Below are positions 28,101-38,505 of a DNA stretch of 64,000 bases, piece by piece. This DNA is from Pipra filicauda. Lineage: Eukaryota; Chordata; Aves; Passeriformes; Pipridae. The position numbers and the translations under genes are program-made. The stretch lies in assembly GCF_003945595.2 (NCBI RefSeq), contig NW_024103874.1, forward strand, positions 3,048,001 to 3,112,000. Reading direction: 5' to 3'. Under the pieces are notes generated by a model. That model saw only the letters and a program-made list of their open reading frames with translations, did no database searches and had not been told where the DNA came from. Each line of letters starts with the position of its first letter. The first letter of the stretch is position 1.

Positions 28101-28896
28101 AGAGAACAGGAAATATATAGGGAATTGAACTTTGAATGGTTTGAAACAACCCATTTCTTCTACCTCCTTCATCAAATGTGCACACACTCTTCTTTTAAAA
28201 AAAAATAGTAAAAAATGCACTGTATATTGTTTACCATCGTAAAAGTAAAGACTGAAGTTTGATCATAAAATGTACTTCTGCATCAAGAAACCTGGCAGAA
28301 GAAATCAATAAAAAAGAATTGCTTGTCTTGTTTTTTTCCAGAATAATACTCAGAGAAAATATGATAACACATCTCGAAGGCAGGTCAGGGAGGGCAAGTT
28401 TAACTGAGCAGAGGCATCGCTTGAACAAAGCGTGTGACTAATCCATAGATTCCTTTATTGTCTGGGCACTCTCTTCCCTTCTCTGCTGGGCCAAATTAAA
28501 GGAAACCATCTTTTAATGTTTTGTTTACCCAGCCTCTTCCACAGCCAGTGTTCACCATTGAATTAGCAGGATTTCTGTGACTTGCACAAGTGGGGCAAGT
28601 TCACAGATGTTTATTTGTACTGTCACACACTGGTTTGTGTTTGTGCTTGTGCTCCCATCCACGGGCCAGGAGAGATTTGCTCTCACCTGCAGAGCTTCCT
28701 TTGGCAATTATGGTCACATTTGGGGTGTTGTTCTGATGGTAGTGTGGATACTCAAGGAGAAGGGAGGTGCTGGTTTTCCATGGTTCTTGTTGTCCCTCTT
28801 TGTATGAATGTAGGCAAGTGGTTTGGATGCTGATGTCTTTTCCATCCCTGTTCCATCACTGCTTTACCAACCCACGTGGGCACCATCCATCACACC
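25136..28896. other. Non-coding DNA with an AT microsatellite
   Basis: No gene is supported. An imperfect (TA)n microsatellite, interrupted by TGTG, occupies about 26,027-26,052. A C10 run lies near 26,585. Small open frames near 25,160-25,480 appear on both strands and have no domain or splice support. Confidence 0.55.
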
Positions 28897-29222
28897 TCAC
28901 AGAATATGCTGGAAGGGACCCACAAGGATCATCAAGTCCAACCCTTAGCCCTGCACAGGACCATCCCCAAGAGCCACACCCTGTGCCTGAGAGTCTCATC
29001 CAAATGCTCCCTGAGCTCTGGCAGCCTTGGTGCTGTGCCCACTGCCCTGGGGAGCCTGGTCAGTGCCAACCACCCTCTGGGGGAAGAACCTTCTCCTAAG
29101 ATCCAACCTGAACCTCCCCTGACACAACTTCAGGCCATTCCTTTGGGTCCTGTCACTGGTCCCCATGGAGCAGAGATCAGTGTCTGCACTCCCCCTTCCC
29201 CTCATGAGGAAGTTGTAGACTC
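28897..29222 (-). mobile_element. CR1 LINE fragment, 3' end (minus strand)
   Basis: Read on the minus strand, this is the familiar 3' part of an avian CR1 retrotransposon. It begins CTACAACTTCCTCATGAGG, passes CCTGAAGTTGTGTCAGGGGA and GGTTCAGGTTGGAT, and ends GGTTGGACTTGATGATCC, then GGGTCCCTTCCAGCATATTC. CR1 copies insert by target-primed reverse transcription and are usually truncated at the 5' end, and this one keeps only about 325 bp. No reverse transcriptase coding sequence remains. The plus-strand frames crossing it are by-products of the repeat. Subfamily cannot be assigned by eye, but the 3' end differs from the 53-kb copy. Confidence 0.92.
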
Positions 29223-32200
29223 CTACACTGTCCCCACCATGCTGTGGGTGGTCCTGCTTCTGAGCTTGCTGACATCAGTCTACAGAGAATCCTTGCAGAT
29301 GAATCCAAAAGGGCTTCTGAACATCCTGTGGGCAATTAGAGGCATTGATGGTTGCTGTTAATGAGTGTCCTCTCTTGGAATGGGGCAGCTTCTGACAACA
29401 CTGGGCACCACCAGGGAAGCAGCTGCAGTTTGGTTTGTGAGTGTTTATAGAACGGGTGTGTTTGACTGATGGGGTGGAAATGACTGCAAAGGACAAAACA
29501 CCCAAAGGCAGATTTGTATTAACTTCTGTTCATCACTTAGTTTGGTGTCTGCTAAAACCTACTCTAAGTGTGAGAAGCAAGAGTGGTTTTTTTTTTTCCT
29601 TTTGTCACAGTGTAGTATATTTTGGCAACATATTTGGATTATTAACCTGTTACATGACACAAGAATGAAAAGCAGGATGCAGCAAAAAGGGCTGAGTTCC
29701 ACTTAGGCCATCCTTAGCAGATTCATCCCCACTCTCTTTCTTGTGTTGGCTTCACAGTCATTTCTTGAGAAACAATCACTTCTTCCTGTAGAAACAGGTC
29801 TATTAGTGGAAGCTCCAGGCTCTATGCAGCGTACGATGTTGGGAGTTTAATTTAGACTCGGAGAAATGAAAACCTGTGAAAGAGAATTCGTGGGCTTTTT
29901 CATATATTGCAAGACACTAAACTATATTAACTTTATGCAATGACTTTTGCTCAGCCTGCAGTTTCATTTTGTGGAATTGCCAAGACCAAAGCTAGAGAAA
30001 GCTACAGGAAGACATAAAAAGATGCTTCATAATAAATGCAGTCACCTTACCACATCCAGTTTCCCAGGATAATCATCAGCTGTTTGTATTCCTTTGGTAT
30101 TTCTTTATTTTGACAAACCAGAACTCAGTTCCTCCAGGTGTTGTCTCTTTTTAGTAAATATGCAGCTGGTTTTAGATATACTACAAATATATTAAAGCCA
30201 TGATGGTTGTTTTTTTTTCTTTTCAATGGGTTGCAGACCTTTTGACATTCTGTAACTCCTGAACCTTAGCAAGGTATTATCATTCTTATTTTGACAACTA
30301 AGAGCTGGGATAGAGAAAGGTCAACCCTAATACATGTGGCAGTCCCTTGAATCTGGAGAATTATCTTCTGAATACATTGGCAGAACTCTGACCACGAGCC
30401 CCCCCCTCCCTCATTGCATGTGCAGATTCCTAATGACTTCTTGGGAATAGGGTCAAGAATACAAAGCTAATGAAGGCTTTCTACAGTGGTGGTAAACAGA
30501 TTTTATTTTTTCTTTACTTTTAAATTTCAGTGAGGATTAAGCTCTGTACAGAGCCATGGAAGCCTGCAGAGCTTTAATTACTCAGCACTGGAAAAGCTTA
30601 ATTTTGCTGAATAGAGTCTTTCATGATTTGGTATGTTTCTGATATGCCCTTGAAACATCACTCACGGAAAGAAAAAACAGACAAAACTAAAATTGCAAAG
30701 TTTTAATGCACCTGCAGTGAGTCTTAATGAAATTCGATAAAAGCACTCTGAACATGTCGTAAAATTAGCTAAAATATTCTGTATATGAATCTGATATTTT
30801 AATTAAAATACCACTGAAGAGAGCCAGTTAGTTTGGGATTTTGTGGAACTACTGAAAATTAACTGTGGACAGAAATTCTCAGAGGAATGACAAAAACATG
30901 GAGAGAGTTACTTGTCATTATTTTAGCAAAAAAATGTGATTATAACACATTCCTGTAGGCTGCATTAGTATTTTGAATGAGGCAGATTCAGCTCTGTTTT
31001 GTGTTTGTGACTCTTTTTGCAGTATTATTCAGCCTGTTGTGCCACCTCACACAACAGCCCGTGGGGTTGGGCATTTGCTCCTTCAAGATTAATCTCCTGT
31101 CTTGGCAAAGAGAACAGAAATACAGAAATATTATAAAAGCACAACACACTGCTTTCTTTTGAACTGGAAAGTAGGTTTATTCGGCTCTTGATTAGCAGTT
31201 TCATATTTTTATAGGTTGTTTTCATTTGTTCCTTGGAATCTGAGTTTCATTATAAATCATTGTATGATCAGTTGATGAAACGATTGAGAGAAAAAAAATT
31301 AATGAACCAGCCTTTCAAAATTGTACATCTGCAACTCTGAAAAGCTTAAAGTACAGTTCTAAGAAGCTAAACAAAAGCTAAACTGGAGGGGAGGACCCTT
31401 CTTGAAAGAAAATTAAACGACATTATAGATACTATTATTTTCTAAGAAATTATCTTTTATACTGAAAAGAAATTATTTTTAGAGGTATAGGACATACAAC
31501 TTCCGACAAAAGATTGGAAGGCAATTTAAAAATTCCCCAAAAGGCACATGCCAATGTATTCCAGACCTCTGAAAACGGGGGTGACACTGTGGGGCGCTTA
31601 ATTATAGACCAAAGTTTTATCAAAATAAAAGAAATAGAAAATACTAGACTGAGTATAAAGCTGCAAAGAATGTTCAGTGGTTTAATACTCAAAGCCAAGG
31701 AAAGTTTTTTATTTCCTTTTTTTTTTTTTCTCAAGACCAGCTGCAGGACCACTGATAAGAAGTGCAGGGGAAAGGCAGCCCCTGGGCTGAGGGGGAGGGC
31801 TGCAGGGATGATGTTCCATCATCTCTGGATGAAGATGCCCTCAACTGGGGATGGATGTTATATCCACCTCTATCTGAACATAGGCAAAATACTTTCCAGA
31901 AGTATTTTAGACTGAATAATGAGTGAACATGCATTTTCAAAGGACTTCTTCCTACTAGAGAAGTACTGTCTTTGAGGGGGACTGGTGATTACCCTCGTAA
32001 TGAAGTGTAGGAACACTCATCTCCAAAATGTCTTCCAGGCAGCCCTTGCCATCTCCAATGTTCCAGCACCAATGACTTGCTCTTGATATCCTTCCAATGG
32101 TCATTGCAAGCAAAAGCAAGGACACAATGAAGTGCTGCAGAGGGTTTATTATTTAACTGCACTTTCATCTCTGTGCTCAGACCCTTTTCTTTCTTTCAGC

Positions 32201-33154
32201 AGTTCACAGCTACTCCACACCCACAAACCAAGTTTTTCATCAATTTGGTACCAAGGCTTTGCAAGTGAACCTGAATCTAAATCTGTTGTTTGTTACTGTT
32301 ATTCTGTGTTAATGAACCCAGGATGCCTGTGTGTTGATTTTTCAGGTTTCACTCACCTCAAGATGTGTGTACTTAAGGGTGGAAGGAGATAATGTCTCAC
32401 ATTCAAGAGATAAAAGTCTCTTGCTCTTCCCTTTGAATAACCTTCCACAGATTTTGGCTTTGCACTTCCTGAGAGCCACATGGCTGGAAGCCACAGACAG
32501 TGACATCAGGTGGAGTCCATCATGCATGTCCTGATGTCATTCCTCTGGGGGAGGAATTGTTTCAGTGACATGGCAGCTGACCAAGAGCCATCCAGGTTTA
32601 CCTTAAAAGAACCTGTGCACTGAGAACTTTTAAAAACAAGTGTCCATCAGCTCCCTCTTCTCTCCAGAAAGCAAATATCCCTGAGGAACACCTTGTGGCT
32701 TTTTACTCTTCATCGTCTTGTTCACTTTCCATTCCCTGCCCAAGCTTTTATTCTCTGCCCATCCTACCCTCTCTTAGCACTTTTCTCACTTCTAATGTGC
32801 TTGTCCCTTTCTCCCCATCCCTCCTCCCTGCTCAGCCAGCTCCTGTCCTCCTCCTCCTCCTCCTGCTGTCCCTCGGGTCCCCACTGCCGAGGCCTCACTA
32901 ACGTGCTCACGGACCCCTCCATCCCTCTGCTGCAAACGTGAAGCTGAAGGAAGTGACAGGCACAGTGGACAGCTGGAGTTTGTCTGACATGACAGTTTTC
33001 CCCTGTGCCAAGGATTAGAATTGTGGTAGTGCAGCCAAATATAAAATAAAACCACAGCCTTCCCCTGAAATATGCCCTATATAAATTCCAAGCCTTGGGT
33101 GAGAGTAAAGTTGACTGTGTTTGATGCCATCTTTCTTTCATGAACATACACAAC
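29223..33154. other. Non-coding DNA between CR1 fragments
   Basis: No gene is supported. The block holds a MIR-like fragment (30,270-30,357, listed separately), a 14-bp perfect palindrome GCTCTGTACAGAGC at 30,541-30,554, and a (TCC)6 microsatellite at 32,846-32,863. That microsatellite generates leucine/serine-rich frames on one strand and glutamate/glycine-rich frames on the other. Confidence 0.5.
30270..30357 (-). mobile_element. Possible ancient MIR-like SINE fragment (minus strand)
   Basis: The order GGTATTATCATT, then TTATTTTGACAACTAAGAG, then ATAGAGAAAGGTCAA, then GTGGCAG, then GAATC follows the reverse complement of the MIR SINE core in that order. The matching MIR parts are GGTACTATTATT, ATTTTACAGATGAGG, ACAGAGAGGTTAA, GTGGCAG and ATTCGAA. 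About 20 bases would have to be deleted before GTGGCAG. The match is degenerate and judged by eye from memory of the family, so chance is possible. Confidence 0.35.
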
Positions 33155-33210
33155 CTATATATAATTTTTATATCTAAGCTTTCTATATATAATTTTTATA
33201 TCTAAGCTTT
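33155..33210. repeat. Exact 28-bp tandem duplication
   Basis: Positions 33,155-33,182 and 33,183-33,210 are identical AT-rich 28-base copies, each starting CTATATATAA and ending TCTAAGCTTT. Perfect identity between neutral copies suggests a recent slippage or end-joining duplication, which may vary between individuals. Confidence 0.95.
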
Positions 33211-33402
33211 CTTCCAGCCTTCTCAGATGAAATAGCAGCTCGTAGGCTCAAAATGAATTGCGTGTGTGCAGCTTTTAAAACCTGGTTGGTGTTCTGTGTG
33301 AATTGATAAATAATGACAGGAATGCCTGAATCACTATTTAGCACAACCAGACAGTAGCTATCAATGTTTACTCTAATCAGGAAAATCAGCTAAATTGTAT
33401 AG

Positions 33403-33467
33403 ATTCATAGAATCATAGAACTGTTTAGGTTGGAAAAGATCTTTAAGATCATCAAGTCCAATAGTTA
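33403..33467 (-). mobile_element. CR1 LINE 3' tail, about 65 bp (minus strand)
   Basis: The plus strand reads ATTCATAGAATCATAGAA, then GTTTAGGTTGGAAAAGATC, then ATCATCAAGTCCAA. This is the reverse complement of the CR1 3' terminus, including two copies of the ATTCTATG 8-mer that ends CR1 elements. Only the extreme 3' tail is left, consistent with strong 5' truncation on insertion. Confidence 0.85.
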
Positions 33468-36237
33468 AATTCGTCTTTAAAGGAAAAATGTTTCATTTAT
33501 CACTTTACAAAAATACTGAGTGAGCTACAATATTAAATTTCAGGATGACCTGGATTTTATTTGTCAGTGGCTATAGACAGCTATAGACATGATAATAATG
33601 ACATCCAGTTCTCCTAGATGTATTTAAATCTCCGGGAGTATCAACCCTCCCACTTAAAACAACTCTTTACCTTTGCGAAAGGAGAATTTGGAACTCTCAG
33701 ATACAGAAAAGCCTACAAAAACTTCAACCCTTTCTGCTGTAACAGCTCTTTGTGCTCATTGCTTAGAGCAGCAACATTCTAACCTGTACTTGGTAGTATT
33801 GTAATATTTGGTATGACAATTCTCATGTTCCACTTCCAGAAAACTGAATTTGGTTATTCTCTCATTGACAGTAATATGAAACAGCACATTAGTTTTATTT
33901 TACTTATTTTACAGAATTCCATCAGGAGGCAAAATCAGAATCTGCCCCCTTAAATAGGCATTGAAAATCTGGACATAAATCTCAAACCCACGTAACAGGT
34001 GGAAGTTTCACTTGAGATCACACGTTTTTCCCAATTAGTTGGGATTAATTTTGTGGTTTTCCTGTGCCAGTCTGAAATTTCCTGGGTCTGTCATGACTGA
34101 TCTGAATTAATAACTAAAATACTAAAGCTTTATTGCCATAAAAGGATTTCTGTTTTCCAAATGATAAGAACGTTCTGACATGTATTGATCTACTGAGGTG
34201 GTGGTAGTAGTCACTGAAAGATGGATCTGCCCATTTCCTTTTTCTGGCCTTTTGCTATTATTATATTTATTGAGAACATGTCAGAACAATTGGCACAAAA
34301 CCTTGAGATGTTGATAAACTGATAAGCCATGCTTGTATCTGAAGCAGTAGTTGATCAATGTATATTAACTAAGGTTATTTGGGCAGGGAAATGTAATACT
34401 TTCCCCATCTCCTCTTGGAAATAAATTTAATAGTCTCTCTCACCTCCCATGTGTTTCCCAGTAATGGTTTTCAGTTATTTTTTTCCCAATTAATTACAGC
34501 CTTTTAGATGATGAACGGAGTCTCTCTCATGGGGACATGTAGTCAGAGTATTGCTTGGAAAAATTCTTCTTTGACAATGCAGCCTTACATGCAGATTATT
34601 TCTAAGCAGATTTTTCCCTGTGCCATACTCATTTTAATGTGTATTTGGAGACTCCAGAATTTATTCGAAGCTAGTTTACAACTAAATTAAAGAAGAGGAA
34701 ACACCAGAAGGAAGATTTCATGCCGTTTGTCATTGTAAGCTCCCAGCTATTCAGGATTATTCCCTTGTTTTTGGGGAGGTTTTATGATCGTTACTGTGAT
34801 TTAAGGAGGAAAGTGCACAGGACTGTTTTTCTGTGTTCTTTTCTCTTCTGTCTGTGTGTGCTCCTTCCTCATTGTTCACTTCCAAGGCTTCTTTGGTGAA
34901 CAATGTGGCAACATTTAGTAGCGGTGAGAGATTTTAATTGTCGTCTTCCAAGACAACAACAACCATAAACCATTCCATATGAATGATGTTCCAGCAGAGA
35001 GTACAACTGAGGAATAATGAGGAGGCAAACAGAAAATATTTGCTGGGAGGGAAAATGGAAGACAGGCCAGATTGCAGATTTCTATAGTATTTTTTTACCT
35101 TAAGCCATACACCAGCCACGCTACAAATATATTCCAGAGCAGGAATTAACTGCTTAGGAAGGTCGTGCTAATGGGGAGGATTTTCAAGCATGAGGAGCTT
35201 TGCTGTTTGTGTTTCAACACCAGTAAAAGAGGCATCATTTGGAGGGACACTGTAGTATATCCACTAAAGTAAATCTTCATGCAGACATCTCCTGACAGGC
35301 ATGAATATGTGGTGTGCATAAATAAATACACACTGGGTAAGAGAATTCTTATGGAAATTACCATATTGCAGAGAATGTCTTTATAAAAAATGCTCTTGGT
35401 ATCCAAAGCACCCTGTGCTGTTCAGCTGCTCCCTGGATTTTGGGGGCACACATGGGATCTCAGAGTTTCTAATGCTGTCATTGTCCCCACTCCTGCTATC
35501 TCAGTCACTCAGTCCAACCATCAGCTTTTGACCATCACAGATAATTTTTCACTTTTGTATCAAGTTCCAGACCTGAATTTAGTTGAGGCTGCTTGTGTGA
35601 TCAGGTGCATTCCATGTGGGCTTCAGTTAATAGATGGGTCAGGGTTAAGGCATTGATTTGCATAGAAATTAGAATTGATCAAAACTAAATTATTGATTAT
35701 TTCAGGTTGAAAAACACTCTCTCTTTAACCTTGCATTCTCACAGAGCACCTCCTAACTGATTAGCTTTTTCCATTATAAATAATGATAACATAATAAATG
35801 CAGGTAGGGTGGAATTTTCTGGTCATTTTGAACATTGTAGATTGGATAAGTTCGAATCAGAAGAACTCCCCTTTAAATGCTGTGATGATGCAGTCTAATA
35901 TGATTTTCAACATAATTAGGGAATTAATAATGTTTGATTTTCTGTTTAATATTGAAAATATATTACACTTTTCCATTTAAATACAGAATTAGAAATAGGC
36001 CTCCCTCTTAGGTTTTGTTTATTGGTTTGGTTTTTTGTGGTCAGATTAATTTATTTGTTAAAAGTGCCTTATAGCATTTTCCTACATTAAATTGCATTGA
36101 GTTTTGTTCCTCCTAACACTCACAATTCTTTGGTGATCAAATACTCCTCTTCCCTTGCCTCCTCTTTTTTCCTGTTAAACGCTTTTTATTTAAAGAGCTC
36201 AGGAACAACGGCATTTATTTGAGAGCTCTGAGAACAA
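33468..36237. other. AT-rich non-coding DNA, no gene supported
   Basis: Nothing beyond scattered short frames was seen. The small frames have no domain, no splice context and overlap others on both strands. No known repeat could be assigned. Confidence 0.55.
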
Positions 36238-36397
36238 AGTTTAATTCTCAGCTCTACTATGTGATCCCTTTATGACACTGAACAAGTTAGTCAGGCTCTC
36301 TGGGTGCTGTTCCCTACCTATAAAAGACAGATAATAGCACTTTCTTAACTGGCAAATCTTAACAATGGAGTTATTAAAGGTTATGTGTACTTGTGCT
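36238..36397 (+). mobile_element. MIR/CORE-SINE-like ancient SINE
   Basis: The stretch follows the MIR consensus in order over about 150 bases. It has TTCTCAGCTCTACTATGTGA, then GACACTGAACAAGTTAGTCA, then GGCTCTCTG, then CTATAAAAGACAGATAATAG, then GGAGTTATTAAAGGTTA. These correspond to the MIR segments ATCCCGGCTCTGCCACT, GTGACCTTGGGCAAGTTACTT, CCTCTCTG, TGTAAAATGGGGATAATA and GAGGATTAAATGAGTTAA. MIR is an ancient tRNA-derived SINE found across amniotes and rare but present in birds. The tRNA-like head is not clear. The call rests on manual comparison. Confidence 0.6.
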
Positions 36398-36815
36398 GAG
36401 GTACAGCCAGAACTTTTTAATATATACAGTTTTTGAGGTAGGTTGAGAGCCATTTCCTTCCTTTTATTTTATTGCTCACCTCTGAAAAGGTTTTCTTCTT
36501 GTTCCCTAAAAAATGTGTGTGTTTTCAGAATTTGCTGTAAGTGCCATAGCTGATCACAGGTGTCACAGATCCGGTTATGAAATGGTCTGATTTGGAAACT
36601 GCAGAAACAGAATTCCAGACTCACTTTTAGGCTATTTGGTTTCCACCTGAGGGAAGTCTGTACAGATGAGTATCTTGTTGGAATTCAATATCCTGAATAT
36701 CACTTTGATTTTATTTGGTAACTGTAGAGAGGGAGAAGATAATTTCACGAGTATTTACTTTCCTACAAACCTCTCTTGCAGTGACTTTCCTTTGGTTATT
36801 AAAGTAGGTGATTTC

Positions 36816-36839
36816 TTTTTTTTTTTTTTTTTTTTTTTT
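36816..36839. repeat. T24 homopolymer tract
   Basis: This is an uninterrupted run of 24 T. It may be the A-tail of a minus-strand retroposed copy, with its body to the right at 36,840 onward, but that sequence matches nothing I recognise. A simple mononucleotide repeat is equally likely. Confidence 0.9.
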
Positions 36840-38159
36840 GCCTTTTGAGCTACATTCAGGCCATCTAACCTGCTAGAAATTTGAATACCAACCAACTGGG
36901 TCTTTCTGACAACCTGAGCTTGACAGGCTGCTCCAAGTCCCTCCACTGAATTGTTGGTCTGTCATGTTCCTTCCCCTAGAAATGGTATAGGAGCTGATAG
37001 CAACCTGAATTCCTAAAAATAGATGGAGAGAATAGGCCTCTGAATTTGTAGCTGGTATTTTATCATCTTGGCTCCCTCTGCCATTGCATGGTGCAATGTG
37101 ATAGCTTGAAATAACTAAGTACCAGTTTTGTGCCAAAAATATCAGATGTCATTCACTATTACAGTATCCATTTCAGTTATGGATACACTCCTAACACTTC
37201 CTACGGCAGTTTTCCTAGCACAGCTAATTCCAAAGACTGTCAGAGTGAAAACTCCTGCAGGTAACCAAATTCATCCAATTGAGAGAGCCACATTTATTAA
37301 ATGAGGAGAGACATTGTACTGTCTCTGCCCCCCTGGGATGGATTCTCCCAGACTGTACGTGTGGCCCGTGATCCTGTATGGTCCTTACAACAGCTGCCTT
37401 GTCTTCCCACCACAAGTCAGGAAGTGAGTAAAAGGATAAAATCCACCTTGCCATCTTATACTTTCTTCACAGCCACAGGCTAATTTTTGTTGTTCTGGGG
37501 AGTAGTCATGCATATAATGTAGATTTGATGAGCTGGAGCCTTCTGCTTCACATGGTGTTTCAGAAGTTGTTTCATTGCTGTAAAACAAGCAAAAGGTTTC
37601 CTTGTTTTGACAGAATCTCTGTTGCTCCCACAGATTTAACACAGTCCAAACCCATGCCTCTCCTGTAAGACATATCTTCTGGTGACATTGCTTTATAGAA
37701 AGCCAAGCAGCAGTTTTTAAGCTAATTTTTAAGCTAAAAGATACAGAACTGTGTCATCTCTCATTTACCAGTTTGCCTGGAATGAGCAAAACCCATTTGA
37801 ATGCTCCTCATCAGCTTCAGAGCTCTGGGAATGAGCAGAGAGGGGAACTGGAGGTGTAAACCCAAACAGCTGGATTACAGGGCTAATTTTAAACCAGGTA
37901 GAGGCATCGGGTGAGCTCTTAGAATATCTTGCATCCTGATTCCTCTTTATTGTTCCTGTAACTTCCATGAGAGCCTTTGGGGCTGCTGGGGCCCAGCTCC
38001 GATGGGATGCGAAGCTCTGACACATCTCCGGGGTGTCTCTGCAGTGCAGGGTGGGGGTGCTGGCATGGCAAGGAACAGTTCCAGTTTGGCTGCTACGGTG
38101 GGACACCTTTTGAACACTTTTATTCAGTTCTCCGGCACTCGAGAGGCTTAACTGAGCTC
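36840..38159. other. Non-coding DNA with a 12-bp tandem duplication
   Basis: No gene is supported. TTTTTAAGCTAA occurs twice in direct tandem at 37,714-37,725 and 37,726-37,737. A 240-codon minus-strand frame (37,765-38,487) ends in this block, but its N-terminal half is translated minisatellite and its C-terminal half has no recognisable domain. Confidence 0.6.
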
Positions 38160-38505
38160 TTCCCCTATTCCTTATTCCAGCCATGATCCAGTTCAGGTTT
38201 TCCTCCATTCTCGGTCCCAGGCCTAATCCAGTCTGGATTTTCCCCCATTCCATATTCTGGCTCTGATCCAGTCCAGGTTTCCCCTGTTCCTCATTCCAGC
38301 CTTGATCCAGTCCGGGTTTTCCCCAATTCCGTATTTGGGGCTTAATCCAATCCGGGTTTTCCCCCATTTCATATTTCGATCCTGATCCAGTCCAGCTTTT
38401 CCCCCATTCCGTATTCCAGTCATGATCCAGTCCTGGTTTTCCCCCATTCCCTATTCCAGCTCTGATCCAGTCCGTGTTTTCCCCCATTCCATTTTCCCAA
38501 TCCTG
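38160..38505. repeat. Minisatellite, 40-bp unit, about 8.5 copies
   Basis: The anchor GATCCAGT (or AATCCA) recurs at 38,185, 38,225, 38,265, 38,304, 38,344, 38,384, 38,424 and 38,464, giving a 40-bp period with one 39-bp spacing. Each unit has a conserved block, GGTTTTCCCCCATTCC, then a more variable ATTCCAGC part. The copies diverge by a few bases each. The plus strand is C/T-rich, and the minus strand carries a GGGGGAAAACC block per unit. The unit lacks stop codons in several frames, so long minus-strand frames cross it, including the longest in the window. Its 40-bp length is not a multiple of three, which argues against a protein repeat. Confidence 0.95.

Noticed and set aside
28577..29505. 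Several open frames on both strands around 28.6-29.5 kb, up to 161 codons
   Set aside because: They are translations of the CR1 3' region in wrong frames or strand. The CR1 3' end here carries no reverse transcriptase domain.
37765..38487. 240-codon minus-strand open frame, the longest in the window
   Set aside because: Its N-terminal half is translated 40-bp minisatellite, whose period is not a multiple of three. The rest has no domain or splice context.
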